The notes: generated from the letters alone by a model not told the origin. Shown: positions 1 through 10,001, numbered from the stretch's first letter. The stretch is DNA of 64,000 bases from an uncultured Planctomycetota bacterium (GCA_903901045.1 CAIUPP010000010.1:100742-164741); one strand, 5' to 3'. Made by a program: numbers and translations.

Positions 1-326
1 GCCTGGGAGACTTTCGACTGACCGGCCACGATGACGCATGGGGAAGAATCCACATAAGCACCTACAACGCCCGTCAGGGTGTTGAGCGCGCCCGGTCCTG
101 CTGTAACATAGGCGACCCCCAGTCGGCCCGTGAGACGTCCGTATGCCTCAGCCGCCATGGTCGCCGCCTGCTCGTGATGACAGCAAACGTAGCGCTGACG
201 CCCATGCCGCAAGAGCGCGTCCGTCAAGTGCATGATCATGCCGCCGGTGACCAGGAACACCGACTCACCACCTGCGTCGTAGAGCTTAGCCGTGATATAA
301 TCGGCTACACGCATTCTTGCCGCCAT
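1..326 (-). CDS. Acetolactate-synthase-like TPP enzyme, N-terminal part (cut by window edge)
   Basis: The minus strand from 326 to the window edge translates without a stop as 108 residues that match the N-terminal Pyr domain of the acetolactate synthase / benzoylformate decarboxylase family of thiamine-diphosphate enzymes. Seen: GGxxxHLxDAL near residue 28, the HEQxAxxMAxAYGRLTG block with the expected catalytic Glu at about residue 52, and VTxGPGxLNTLTGVxxAYVDSSP before the edge. An alternative start is the ATG at 314. In sugar clusters such enzymes can add a two-carbon unit to a keto-sugar, as YerE does for yersiniose; that role here is inference. The gene is the last visible one of the glycan cluster and its C-terminal half lies outside the window. 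Confidence 0.82.
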   Translation of the reverse strand, partial: MAARMRVADYITAKLYDAGGESVFLVTGGMIMHLTDALLRHGRQRYVCCHHEQAATMAAEAYGRLTGRLGVAYVTAGPGALNTLTGVVGAYVDSSPCVIVAGQSKVSQ

Positions 327-755
327 GCGTTTGTCCTCACGATGGTTCGAAGCGGAACGGGGAGAAAGAAGCTCGATACACGCTTCATTCCGGGATATGA
401 GGTTCCAGACTCTCCCGTGCAGTATAAACTAGTTGTTCATTTTAGCAGCGAACGCAATCCAATGTCCATCTACACGGACCGCCCTTAGGCAGGGCATAGA
501 GATGTCAAATCGGAGGCCTTGATCATGCTCATCCCCTTCCATGGCAACTTTTGAGTTTGACGAACGGCAGACTCATTGTATGATAGTTTACTGATTTAAT
601 CTCTATTTATGGGCCATTCGACGAATACCTTCCTGCATGATCACACGCGTCCGCACTTGCGGCACCCGGCCCCCGGGCTCATCCCCGTCACAACTGGGTG
701 CATTATGGCTATGATGGCAGGATGTATATTTCGTGCTTCGCCGGGATAGCGCCAC
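327..755. other. Intergenic stretch with coding-like remnant
   Basis: No intact gene was recognised. The part at 603-700 (minus strand) holds a short coding-like remnant described as repeat copy A. An AT-rich stretch at about 565-605 could carry the promoter of the downstream TPP enzyme, but no clear -35/-10 pair was assigned. Confidence 0.5.
612..663 (-). repeat. Repeat copy A: coding-like C-terminal remnant
   Basis: These 52 bases align without gaps to 2858-2909 with about 76% identity. The differences fall largely at every third base, which suggests descent from coding DNA. Read on the minus strand both copies give PQ(V/L)R(T/S)RV...E(G/A)IRRMA followed two codons later by a stop (TAG at 603-605 in this copy). 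The family was not recognised. Confidence 0.5.
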
Positions 756-2827
756 TCAATACTGCTCTGCTTGCCGCAATTCCAACAGGAGCGTCTCCGG
801 TCCAAGTCTCTCGCGCAACGTATATTGGCGAAAAGAAAAATACTTGGCAAGGAATGCCATGTCGCGCTCAACGATGATATAGCGAACTTGCCCCTTGTCC
901 AACAACTCCTGCACATCACGGGCCTGGCTGATGAGCATGATTTCGTTGGGCGAGAAGAACGCATGGCGGAGCAGCTACCGGTCTTGATGTAGAAATAGTT
1001 GCTTCGGTTGCTGAGGATGATACAAGGGGTGCGACCAACCAATGACGCCGCACGGAGCAGCACGGCATCCGTTGGCTGTGGCCGCAGCGATACCGTAATA
1101 TCGCGCGCGTACCGGACAGCGGCGGGAAAACTCAGACAGAGGTTGAGCACCCCCGCGACGATAAATACGGAAAAGGCGATGAGTTGAAGGCGGGCATAAG
1201 ACCGTCGGGCTGAAAGCCATGAGGATTTCTTCGAGCTCGAACGCATTTGCTGCCAGACGTCAACGAGGAAGAAACAAGCCTGGACGCCCGCAGGATATGT
1301 GGGAGCCAACAGACAATGAATGTGACTTCGCCCCTGGTAGTAAGAGAACGCGCCGAGCCCGTAAAGAGCGATGAAGAAGTACCATGCGGGGTCTCGGTTG
1401 GCAGGGTCACACTTCGCCTGTCTCAAGGAGTAGAAGAGGGCGACGCCATACATCAGCATGGCGGGTTGCCACAATTCCCACAAGGGCATCGGCAGCATAT
1501 TGAACCCGCTGCCGTAAAAGATGGACTGATATTGCAGGGCCGCCACCCAGTCCGGGAAATAGCCCGAACGAATCCACGCAAACCACGAGTACGCTGCAAG
1601 ACTAAGCCCCAGTGCAAGAGAGCCGTACAGAACCAGCATGGCGACAGATCGATAGACGGCGCGACGTTCCGAACCGAGGGCCCACGCATCGAGCATCATT
1701 GTGGCCGTCCAGGCAATGAAGACCACCACGCCGTTGTCCGTGTTCCATAGCACGCTGAAGCCGGCCATAGCGTATCCGGTCACCAGAAGCCATGGTTTCC
1801 TATGAGTAAGGTAGTATGCTGTGAACCAAATGAAGAACATCCCAAAGACGACCCGCAAGGGAAATTACTGATAGTAAGGCATGAGTTGAGCCGGAGCGGA
1901 GAAGAGGCATTGCTCGTTGAAAGGGTGAAACAACCCGAGCAGGCCGGCAAACAGGAAGAGCGTCCCCAAGGAGCCGTAGCCGCTCTTCTGGCCGATGGCC
2001 AGATAAAGCAAGAAGAGCGTTAGAAATGACAAGGCCGCAAAGAAGAGGCTTAGGTGCGTGAAGCTGATGCCCACGCCCCATGAATACAGGGCCAACACGT
2101 AAGGGTAGGCGATCCCATATTGGGATGTGGTATCCACGAGAACCGTGCGGCCGTGCAGCACCTGATTCGCAGCCCCCAGCAGCAGGTCGAAGTGATGCCG
2201 AACAAAGTATATGTTATTCATCCCTTCGCCCGCTACAAGGAGGAAGGAATAGAAGAGGAGCATGCCCGCAATGAGCACACCCATGACGGCGGGCCGCGGC
2301 GCAGGACGTACCCGAGTGCAGAAACTCAGCGCGAGGGCTAGGGCCAACCCCAGGGGCAAGAGGAGCCGCATGGAAAGAATTTCGCTCGACCAGAGGATGC
2401 GCGCCAGCCAAACAAGGAAAATCAGGCTCAGGCAGCCCAACCACGCCCAAACCGTGTGTTTATCTTGGTATCGTGACATGAGGGACGGAAAGGAATAGCG
2501 AAAAGCCATCGCCCGGAAAATGGCCATGGGCAAGACGATGGCACAAACGATCCCCACAAGATAAAGCAGGCGCTCCTCCGGCTCCAGCAGAAGACCACCC
2601 CCGATATGCGGAAGAAAGAGTTTGGCGATACTCTCATAGTCCGGCGGTGGAAACTTCACGAGAAGGTGAATGCCTAAAGCCAGAATAGCATAAGCCGCAA
2701 TGGCGACAAGAAGAGCGATGGGGATGGCACGGGATTCCCAAGAGACCGTCTCCTTGTCATCCTTCAAAACATGAGCCTTGCGGGGCCGTAAAGCGCCACT
2801 TTCGGAAGCACGCCGTTCCACGCGCAT
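756..2827 (-). pseudogene. Broken polytopic membrane glycosyltransferase-like protein
   Basis: Three segments form one membrane protein of about 690 residues. Residues 1-320 start at 2827 (GGAG seven bases upstream) and end in an in-frame TAA at 1865-1867. The same frame continues directly after it with strongly hydrophobic sequence (PYYQ*FPLRVVFGMFF), so one codon, probably Tyr, became a stop. A second lesion near 975-985 shifts the frame; the last 60 residues, through RDVQELLDKGQVRYIIVERD, are in another frame and end at 756. About ten membrane segments plus a soluble C-terminus resemble dolichyl-phosphate-sugar glycosyltransferases of surface-glycan clusters, but no catalytic DD/DE motif was confirmed. 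Two lesions argue for a decayed gene; assembly errors remain possible. Confidence 0.75.
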
Positions 2828-2857
2828 CCAGCGACTCCACCATGAACTCTATTGGCC

Positions 2858-2909
2858 GGCCATTCGACGGATGGCCTCCTACAAGGCCACGCGCGAACGC
2901 AGTTGCGGT
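2858..2909 (-). repeat. Repeat copy B: coding-like C-terminal remnant
   Basis: Partner of 612-663. In the same reading frame this copy has TAG where copy A has CAG, and ends with a stop at 2849-2851. An AGGAGG in the element precedes a four-codon ORF (MAGQ) just ahead of the broken membrane gene. The rest of the 2828-3058 gap shows no gene. Confidence 0.5.
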
Positions 2910-3058
2910 TCGCGCTTCGGTCCCGCAATCATAGAAACCGCAAACCGTTAGGTCGAGCCGATTTTTTGTGAGCCGACCTTGAAGAAGGGAATCCGGTGCA
3001 CGCCAACCTGTTATCAGCGCGTGCCGGCAGAGGGTGATCCGCGAAATTAACGCCGCAG

Positions 3059-5281
3059 TTAGTTCTCCCGCAGCGCCGCCAAGAAGATGATGAGCATGAG
3101 ACCGTACGCGGCGATCAGGCAGGTCCCGACCATCGGAACCACGAACCGGAACGTCACCAAAGAGGAGCCCGCGGGGACCAGAACCGCCTTGAAACCGTCC
3201 AGGGCGCGCAACACCGGGGCCGGCTGTCCGTTGAGGGTCGCCACCCAGTACGGCGCATAGGCGTCGCTGAGGAACAGGACCGCCGGTTCCGGCGACTCCA
3301 CCTGCATCTGAACCTCGTTGTAGCTTCTGAAGGTCAACCTGATGTCGCCGGCCGGCAAGCCGGAAGCTTGTGCGGAAGCCTCGGCGAGCCGGGCGCACAC
3401 GGCGCGCGCTTCGGCCGATTCGTTCAGGGCCAGCACCGCATCGCGCCGGTTGGAAATGGCCTCCGCGACATGGCGCTTCTCCACTTTCCCCGATTCGACG
3501 GTCTCCGCGTGTTGAAACAGCCGAGCGTAAGGCAGCGCCTCGAACGGCATCCCCGTCCGGCGGAACGTATCCAATTGCCGCATTCGAAGTATCGTATCCA
3601 GGTTTCTTCGAGTCTCTTTCGCCGCCAATCCCACCCCGCCCGGCGCTAGGCGGTCATAATCCATGGCGGGCGGATTCATGGTCGTGCGAACGTGCCAATA
3701 GGCCACCGAGGAGACGTCCACTGCCGCCAGACACACCAACGCCGCCACCCACAGGCGGGTGTAGCGCTCGTCCTCCTCCCGCGCCATGCAAGCCAGGAGA
3801 ACGGCGAACAAACAGGCCGATGCCGCGGCCAACCCCATCAGAGTGTCCACCGGGGGCTTGTCGCGCAGATACATGATGAATGCGGCGGATAGGACCGTCC
3901 AGCCGCCGAAGACCATGAGCAACGCCCAGCGTCGCGCGCGAGCGCCTTCCAGCAGGCTCTGGATGCCCAACCCGGCGGCCAGAATGAGCAATAGGTTTCC
4001 GCTTGCCCGGTACGTCAGGTCCGAGAAATGGTTCACGGAACGCAACAGCGGCACCAACTCGAAGGCTGGCGAGAAGAAGGGACTGAACGCGGCAAGGGCA
4101 AGGATGAGCATGAACAATCCCAACGCGGCGATAAGCCCCTCGCGGAGTGGGGAACGTCCGGTGATCAGTCCAATCGCCGCCAGCGGTATGCACAGAAGCC
4201 CCAGGTAACCATAGCCGTAACTGCCGGCGCGATGGGACTCCGGCAAAAATTGCGGCGGAAAGGCGTCGCGCTTGGCCATGTAGTTGTCCCACGTGCCAAA
4301 TGACACTCCCGGAGTGCTCGCGCCCAGGTACTCCAGCGGATTGCCAGGCTTGACCGCCCAGAGCGGGTAAGCGACGCGCGAATCGGGATCATTGGCCTCT
4401 TTAAACTCTACAGCGCGCGTGCCCTCCACGCCCAACGTTCCGCCTTGCCGAAGAGTCGTCAGGTTGGCTGATGCCGCTACCCCGAAGACCAGTACGCAAA
4501 CGGCGAATTTCCACAGCGGCGTCGCCGCCCATGCCTGCCGCAGGAGACCGCGAGAGGTCGCGGGAATGACGGAGAAAACGGCCGCCAGCAGGCAGAACGG
4601 GAGCACGGCCACGAAGATGTTGTAGTTGCAACTCAGGCCCAACAGCGAGATCGTAAACAACAGCCAGAAGAAGCGCCGACGGTCCAGTTGCCGCAGCCAG
4701 TCCATATAAGCGCCCACAAAGAAAAGAGCGTACGCCAGCGGCTCCAGATGATTTGCGTCGCTCAGATGGGCGATGACCGCTGGAGAAAACGCGGCGATCA
4801 GAAGGACGTACACGCGCGCCCATGGGTTCTGCAAGAGGCGACGCGCCATCCCCCATACCGCAAAGAGAAACAGTAGCGGCACGGCAAACCCGAAGTAGAT
4901 CACATACAGCGGGAGGAAGTGGGTCAGCATCACTCCGGCAAGCCCCAGCAGCCAGCAGGCAAAGCCGAATGCCATGAATACGGGACTGCCGGAGTTCCCC
5001 ATAAGAAGGGAATAGTAGTATCCCGGAAAACCAGCCTGAATATTCGGCAACCACCATGCCGGCTCCCCAAATTGGTTCAGCGAGTGGAGGTTGTCATGGA
5101 ACAGGCCATAGCCTGCCTCATTATCATGGTAGAGTTTACCCGCAAAGAAATGGCGATCGAGGGTTAGGAAGGAGAACATCGCCAGAGCGATGATGCCCAG
5201 GATGACCCAGCGGCGTCCGGCCCCGCCCTCTGCCGGCACGGGAACCTCCGCTCGACCCGCGCCCTTTGCCATCTGTCTCAT
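3059..5281 (-). CDS. YfhO-like large membrane protein (putative glycosyltransferase)
   Basis: About 740 residues with a dozen hydrophobic segments and a soluble C-terminal portion of roughly 200 residues. The N-terminal periplasmic loop after the first membrane segment (DRHFF..KLYHDNEAG) and the C-terminal pattern VLFLSDAYAPYW.A.LNG..APV..A...F.AV.VPAG are hallmarks of the bacterial YfhO family. YfhO of Gram-positives is implicated in glycosylating teichoic acids from lipid-linked sugars. The ORF opens at 5329, but an ATG at 5281 with GAGAGG seven bases upstream is the better start. It lies between the radical SAM gene and the broken membrane glycosyltransferase, all on the same strand. Acceptor and sugar are unknown. 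Confidence 0.78.
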   Translation of the reverse strand: MRQMAKGAGRAEVPVPAEGGAGRRWVILGIIALAMFSFLTLDRHFFAGKLYHDNEAGYGLFHDNLHSLNQFGEPAWWLPNIQAGFPGYYYSLLMGNSGSPVFMAFGFACWLLGLAGVMLTHFLPLYVIYFGFAVPLLFLFAVWGMARRLLQNPWARVYVLLIAAFSPAVIAHLSDANHLEPLAYALFFVGAYMDWLRQLDRRRFFWLLFTISLLGLSCNYNIFVAVLPFCLLAAVFSVIPATSRGLLRQAWAATPLWKFAVCVLVFGVAASANLTTLRQGGTLGVEGTRAVEFKEANDPDSRVAYPLWAVKPGNPLEYLGASTPGVSFGTWDNYMAKRDAFPPQFLPESHRAGSYGYGYLGLLCIPLAAIGLITGRSPLREGLIAALGLFMLILALAAFSPFFSPAFELVPLLRSVNHFSDLTYRASGNLLLILAAGLGIQSLLEGARARRWALLMVFGGWTVLSAAFIMYLRDKPPVDTLMGLAAASACLFAVLLACMAREEDERYTRLWVAALVCLAAVDVSSVAYWHVRTTMNPPAMDYDRLAPGGVGLAAKETRRNLDTILRMRQLDTFRRTGMPFEALPYARLFQHAETVESGKVEKRHVAEAISNRRDAVLALNESAEARAVCARLAEASAQASGLPAGDIRLTFRSYNEVQMQVESPEPAVLFLSDAYAPYWVATLNGQPAPVLRALDGFKAVLVPAGSSLVTFRFVVPMVGTCLIAAYGLMLIIFLAALREN

Positions 5282-5434
5282 GCGCCACCTCTCCCGTGTC
5301 CAAGTTGCAGGCGAACGCTCGGCCTCCATGGGGACGACGGATTATAAACCGCCCCCTGCCACAGCGCAACCAGCGGCGCGGCTCCCTCTGAAGCACGCAC
5401 GAGAACCGCCGCAAGGGGTCGTCCTGCGGCCGGT

Positions 5435-6949
5435 TCATTCGACGCGGCGTTGAGGTATCTCGCGAACGAGCTTGCGCGCCGTCATTTCGCGGATGTGAGC
5501 GACCGTCTGGGGGCCGAACTTGCGTTCAATCATCGCCAGGTATGGCGGGTTGACGAAATATCTCTGGAACGCCTCGTCGCGGAAGCGCAGCACTTCCTCT
5601 CCGCTGATGTGGCGCGTCGGCAACGGGAGCGAGTCAGCTGAGTACTGCGAGAAACCGCTCCAGGATTTCGGCAGCGGCCTGCCTTCCTTGACGGCCGTTT
5701 CGTACAGCTCGGAGCCGGGATAGGCCATGGCGCAGTTGAAATTGACGAACTCGCAGTTGAGGTCCATCGCCAGGTCGAGCGTCTCCTGCATCGTCGCCAG
5801 ATCATCTTCGGGCAATCCGAACATGAAATTGGCTATGACGTTGATGCCAGCCTCCCGGGTCATCTGGATCACGCGGCACAGGTCGCTCTGATCATACCCC
5901 TTCCGCGCATCTTTCAGCACCCGCTCACTGGCGGCCTCAATGCCGAAGGCGAGCCAATGGACGCCAGCCTTCTTGAGAAGGTCCAGCATCTCCGGCCGCA
6001 GCGTGTCCACGCGTGCGTACGCCCAGATGTTGAGATCATAGCCGCGTTCGATAATCCCGCGGCAGACCCCCTCGACATGCGCGCGGTTGAGGACGAAGAT
6101 TTCGTCGGCGAACTTGATGTTGCGCACGCCCCAGCCGGTCACGAGGCGGTCGATCTGCGCCAGGACCGATGGCGGGCTCCAGAGGCGGTAACTATGGACG
6201 CCCCGCTTGAACCCAAGCGCGCACTCACCGCTGCGGAAGGGAGCCTGGATGCAGCAGAAGGTGCAGTGGAACGGACAGCCCAGCGAGGTGTAGAGGGCCG
6301 CATAGGGCTGGCGTTTCAGATCGCCGAAGCAGTGCCAGTTGTGCGCGCGATACTTCTCCATCGGCAGCAGGTCCCACGGCACGCCAGGCATCTGCTGGTC
6401 CAAGTCCATCACCAGGGGGGCCGGCGGCGTGGAGCGCACGGTGTCTTCCTCCCTGTAATAAAGATCATGGACATTTTGGAGATCATGGGCTCCGCTCCGG
6501 AGCGCCTGGAGGAGTTCCACAATCGTGGCGGGGCCCTCCCCACCGCAAACGAAATCCGCCGCTTCCTCCTGGAGCGTCCGCTCCGGCAACGCGGCCACGT
6601 GCCCGCCGACCAGCAGCACTTTGACCTCCGGCGTCGTTTCCTTGAGTGCGCGGCAGATAGCCCCGGCCGCCGGCATCACCTGCGTCGAGGCCGATGGGTT
6701 GTGGCCATAGACGACGACCACCACCAGACGGGGCGTGAGATGGCGCACCGCCTCGGCCACCCTCTCGGGGCCCAGCCCTTCCGCGTTGGCGTCCAGGATT
6801 GACGCGGAGAGACCGCGGCGGCGCGCGAACGCGGCCATGAGGCCGGCCCAGATCGGCGGCTCCACGGCCGTCAGCCCATCCGACAAGCTTTGGTAAATGC
6901 GCCGCTGGCTCCCGGGGTTGACCAGAAGCAAGTCCAGAGCCGGACTCAC
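5435..6949 (-). CDS. B12-binding-domain radical SAM protein
   Basis: This is a 504-residue protein. Residues 1-150 form a cobalamin-binding-type Rossmann domain (LLLVNPG at the start, GGHVAALPE and CGGEGP in the middle). The radical SAM core follows with the CxxxCxxC iron-sulphur motif at Cys225, Cys229 and Cys232, then the GIEAASERVLKDARKGY and NFMFGLPEDD patterns typical of B12-radical-SAM enzymes. Such enzymes do methyl transfers or radical rearrangements on inert carbon; in a glycan cluster the likely substrate is a nucleotide sugar or lipid-linked sugar (inference). The start is GTG at 6949, which overlaps the stop of the upstream reductase by four bases (GTGA), so the two are translationally coupled. 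Confidence 0.88.
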   Translation of the reverse strand: MSPALDLLLVNPGSQRRIYQSLSDGLTAVEPPIWAGLMAAFARRRGLSASILDANAEGLGPERVAEAVRHLTPRLVVVVVYGHNPSASTQVMPAAGAICRALKETTPEVKVLLVGGHVAALPERTLQEEAADFVCGGEGPATIVELLQALRSGAHDLQNVHDLYYREEDTVRSTPPAPLVMDLDQQMPGVPWDLLPMEKYRAHNWHCFGDLKRQPYAALYTSLGCPFHCTFCCIQAPFRSGECALGFKRGVHSYRLWSPPSVLAQIDRLVTGWGVRNIKFADEIFVLNRAHVEGVCRGIIERGYDLNIWAYARVDTLRPEMLDLLKKAGVHWLAFGIEAASERVLKDARKGYDQSDLCRVIQMTREAGINVIANFMFGLPEDDLATMQETLDLAMDLNCEFVNFNCAMAYPGSELYETAVKEGRPLPKSWSGFSQYSADSLPLPTRHISGEEVLRFRDEAFQRYFVNPPYLAMIERKFGPQTVAHIREMTARKLVREIPQRRVE

Positions 6950-7920
6950 AGCGCCCCCCCCCGCACGCCAGCCTCCGCGCCTTCAAACTTCCGGCGGTCT
7001 TTGAGGCGGGCATAGTTGTGCGAATACCACGCCACCGTGCGCCGGATTCCTTTCGAAATATCAGTTCCAATACGGTACTGATACTTGTTGTTCAACTTCT
7101 CTACATTCATCATCTTGCCCTTGATGCCGACGTAGCCGCCGGGGTTGAAACGCAAGCGCCCCTCAAAACCCGCCGCGCGGCAGATCGTCTCCGCCAACTC
7201 CCGGATCGTGGTGCCCATGCCAGGCCCGACGTTGACGACGTCCCGGTCCGCACGCTCCAGCAGGTGCAGCAGGGCCTTGACGAACTCTTCCACATCCATG
7301 AATTCGCGCACCTGTGTCCCATCGCCCCAGATCTCGACCTCCGGCAATTTCTCCTGCACAGCCCGGACGAATTTCCCTATAAGCGCGCCGGCGACATGGG
7401 CCGTCTCCGGATGGAAATCGTCGTATTCTCCGAACATCGTGGCGGGAATGATGTAGCTGCCATTCAACTTGTACTGGTCATTGTAGGCGCGGACGCCGGT
7501 GTAGAGCAGCCGTTTCGTGAAGGCATAGGAATACACGCTGCCATGAATGTCGCCATCCAGGAACACCTCCTCCGTCAACGAGGCAGCTGCGCTCGGATAG
7601 GCGCAACTGGTCCCCACAGCGAGAAACCTGGCCTGCGGCGCAAAACGCCGCCACGCCTCCAGCGTATGACTATGGATAAGATTATTGACATGGAATTGTT
7701 CCGCCGGATGCTTCGCAGGAAAGTCCGCCGCCGCCTGATAGCTTGCCAGGTGAATGACCGCGCCGACATCGCGATGGCGGGCGAACACGGCCTCCGCCCC
7801 CTCCTGGCGCGTCAGGTCGTAGTCCCGCTTGGAAAAGAGGACGTATTCCGTTCCCCGCCGCCGCAATTCCTCTTGAAGGTGCCGACCGACAAAACCTGTT
7901 CCGCCAGTAATTAGAATCAT
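6946..7920 (-). CDS. NAD(P)-dependent sugar epimerase/reductase, GDP-L-fucose synthase-like
   Basis: This 324-residue extended SDR protein has the Rossmann motif GGTGFVG at residues 6-12, the serine of GTSCAYP, and the catalytic YxxxK as YAFTK. The blocks IPATMFGEYDDF and VGPGMGTTIRELAE match GDP-L-fucose synthase (Fcl) and its relatives. Fcl epimerises and reduces GDP-4-keto-6-deoxymannose. Next to HddA/HddC the substrate may instead be a GDP-heptose intermediate (inference). The start is supported by GAGGTG seven bases upstream. It overlaps the radical SAM gene and follows the E1 beta gene by 21 bases, so it belongs to one operon with both. Confidence 0.85.
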   Translation of the reverse strand: MILITGGTGFVGRHLQEELRRRGTEYVLFSKRDYDLTRQEGAEAVFARHRDVGAVIHLASYQAAADFPAKHPAEQFHVNNLIHSHTLEAWRRFAPQARFLAVGTSCAYPSAAASLTEEVFLDGDIHGSVYSYAFTKRLLYTGVRAYNDQYKLNGSYIIPATMFGEYDDFHPETAHVAGALIGKFVRAVQEKLPEVEIWGDGTQVREFMDVEEFVKALLHLLERADRDVVNVGPGMGTTIRELAETICRAAGFEGRLRFNPGGYVGIKGKMMNVEKLNNKYQYRIGTDISKGIRRTVAWYSHNYARLKDRRKFEGAEAGVRGGAL

Positions 7921-7941
7921 AGAGACACCTCAGTTAATGGA

Positions 7942-8943
7942 CTATTTGAGTATCTCACGTATGCGCGTCGCAATCCGGGCGGACGACGGGTAAAATGCCT
8001 TCTCAAGAACCCCGCTGGCGGGCATCGAACATTCCGGGAATGTGAGCCGCTGTACCGGCCCGCGCAAATACTGGAACCCCTTTTCCGCCACCAGAGCGCA
8101 CACCTCGGAGGCAAAGCCGCATCGCGGAAAGTCATAGTCGACCACCAGCAAACGCCCGGTCTTCGCCACCGACTGAAGAATGAGCTCTTCGTCCAGGGGC
8201 TTGAGCGTCCGGGGGTCCAGTACCTCTACGTCCAAGTCGTTGTCCTTGCAGGCCGCGAGCGTATCGATGACGGCGATGGAGGTTGCCACGACCGTCAGTC
8301 GATTGCCCTGCCGCACGATATGCCCCTTCCCGATCGGCAGGCAGTACATCTCCTTCGGCACGTGACCTGTGTTTTTGTAGAGCCACCGATGCTCGATGAA
8401 GATCACCGGATAGTCATCTTTGACGGCCGCAAGGAAAAGGCCCTTGACGTCGTAGGGGGACGAGGGCATCATGACTTTCAGGCCGGGAATGTGGGTGAAG
8501 AGCGACTGCAGGGTACCGGAATGTTGGGCTCCGGACCCCCACCCGCGGCCGATGACAGCGCGAATGACCAACGGAACTTTGACCTGCCCCTGAAACATGT
8601 ACCGCCATTTGGCGACGTAGTTCACGATCTGATCCATCGCCACCATCATGAAGTCCACGCGGAGATGAATCATGATCGGGCGCAACCCCGAGAGTGCCGC
8701 CCCCAAAGCCACGCCTGTCATAGCGTTTTCGGAAATCGGCGTGCCGATGACTCGTTCCTTGTGTGTCAAGTTCAGCATGGTGCCAAAAACGCCAAACTTA
8801 TCGTTCGCATCCAACCCGATGGCAAAGACGCGCGGGTCATATTCCATCGCCTGATCAATGGCCTCGCCGATCGCCTCTTTATACGTGATGATCCGATCGC
8901 CATCGTGCGCTGCATGGCTTTGGGTGATACGACTCCAAGGCAT
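7942..8943 (-). CDS. Pyruvate-dehydrogenase-E1-beta / transketolase-C-like subunit
   Basis: 333 residues with the E1-beta Pyr domain (GVFGTMLNL, TPISENAMTGVALGAALSGLRP, FMMVAMDQIVNYVAKWRYM) and the C-terminal transketolase domain (VVATSIAV, VEVLDPRTLKPLD, VVDYDFPRCGF). The Glu in SEN is the expected cofactor-activating residue. An AGGGAGG precedes the ATG, and only one base separates it from the E1 alpha stop, so the two form a heteromeric enzyme. No E2 or E3 gene is nearby, which argues against a standard 2-oxoacid dehydrogenase complex. A transketolase-like or decarboxylating carboligation in sugar biosynthesis is the inference. Confidence 0.87.
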   Translation of the reverse strand: MPWSRITQSHAAHDGDRIITYKEAIGEAIDQAMEYDPRVFAIGLDANDKFGVFGTMLNLTHKERVIGTPISENAMTGVALGAALSGLRPIMIHLRVDFMMVAMDQIVNYVAKWRYMFQGQVKVPLVIRAVIGRGWGSGAQHSGTLQSLFTHIPGLKVMMPSSPYDVKGLFLAAVKDDYPVIFIEHRWLYKNTGHVPKEMYCLPIGKGHIVRQGNRLTVVATSIAVIDTLAACKDNDLDVEVLDPRTLKPLDEELILQSVAKTGRLLVVDYDFPRCGFASEVCALVAEKGFQYLRGPVQRLTFPECSMPASGVLEKAFYPSSARIATRIREILK

Positions 8944-8944
8944 C

Positions 8945-9904
8945 CTAAACCTCCCTGATCAGTTCGTCTTCGGCGGGGAAAGGGCTTTGCCTGGCGAATT
9001 CGACCGCGTCGTCAATCTGCTTCTCGATCCCGCGCGCCATGTCATGAATTGTCTCCGCAGTCATCCACCCGGCCTCGCTTAGGCGCTGCTCCAATTTGCG
9101 GATCGGGCAATCCTTTTCCCGGTCAACCGGATTCCATGGCAGGTCATCGCGCTCGATTCCCTGATGCTTCATCCAACGCTTCGTTCGGCACTCCAGGAAC
9201 ACGGGCCGCTTCTCCTCGCGAACGCGCCGGATCGCGCGGCCCGCCGCCTCGTGCACCGCCAGAACATCCGTCCCGTCCACTGAGGAGGCGGGCATGAAGG
9301 CTCCGGCGGCGTTCGCCAGTTCCACCGACAGGTGCTCGGACTTCGGCATGACATTGGACAATTGGTTGTTCTCGCACAGGAACAACACCGGCACGCTCTT
9401 GAGCGCGGCAAAGTTCAGGCTCTCCCAGAAGATACCCGCATCGGTGGCGCCATCGCCGAAATAGGAGACGGATATCCAGTCGCGCCCCATCTGTTTAGAG
9501 GCCAGGGCCGAGCCCACGCCCATCGCGATGCCCCCGCCCACGATCGACGAGGACCCGAGCATCCCGTGCTCCGGGTCCACCACGTGCATGGAACCGCCAT
9601 ACCCCCGCGAGCACCCCGTTGTCCGGCCATACAATTCCGCCATCAATTTTCTCATGGAAAGGCCCTTGGCCAGCGCAGGGCCATGCGTCCTGTGCGTGAA
9701 AAAAATGGTATCCGCCGGCGTCAGGTGCGCGCAGACCCCCACGGGCGCCGCTTCTTGCCCGATATGCAGGTGAACCGGCGTGACCATGACATCCGTGGGA
9801 TAGAGGGTGATGATGCGCTCCTCAAACTGGCGGATCTCACGCATCATCCTCAGCAGTCGGACGCAGTTCGTGCGATCAGGCAATGCGATCTGCTCGGACG
9901 ACAT
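8945..9904 (-). CDS. Pyruvate-dehydrogenase-E1-alpha-like subunit (TPP-binding)
   Basis: 319 residues, of E1-alpha length. The TPP motif begins with GDG at residues 150-152 and ends with NN at about 179-180. Also seen are the HIGQEAAPVG start block, the HRTHGPALAKG loop, and the GGSMHVVDPEHGMLGSSSIVGGG block typical of E1 alpha. A GGAGG sits eight bases ahead of the ATG. It pairs with the adjacent E1 beta gene. Its position between heptose kinase and sugar reductase suggests a role in building a modified sugar or an acyl precursor rather than central metabolism (inference). Confidence 0.88.
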   Translation of the reverse strand: MSSEQIALPDRTNCVRLLRMMREIRQFEERIITLYPTDVMVTPVHLHIGQEAAPVGVCAHLTPADTIFFTHRTHGPALAKGLSMRKLMAELYGRTTGCSRGYGGSMHVVDPEHGMLGSSSIVGGGIAMGVGSALASKQMGRDWISVSYFGDGATDAGIFWESLNFAALKSVPVLFLCENNQLSNVMPKSEHLSVELANAAGAFMPASSVDGTDVLAVHEAAGRAIRRVREEKRPVFLECRTKRWMKHQGIERDDLPWNPVDREKDCPIRKLEQRLSEAGWMTAETIHDMARGIEKQIDDAVEFARQSPFPAEDELIREV

Positions 9905-10001
9905 GGAAGGCCTCCGGAGAACGATACCGTCTATGAACGTAGCGGAACACGCGTGGCGCTCTCAGCCGTTGAAGCCGCATCGTTGTTGCCGGCCGGAACA
10001 C

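Noticed and set aside
1865..1867. Reassigned TAA codon in the membrane glycosyltransferase
   Set aside because: TAA is used as an ordinary stop elsewhere in the window (for example at 12709), and the same gene also has a frameshift, so decay is simpler.
8945..9904. Pyruvate dehydrogenase of central metabolism
   Set aside because: No E2 or E3 nearby and all neighbours are glycan genes; kept only as E1-like.
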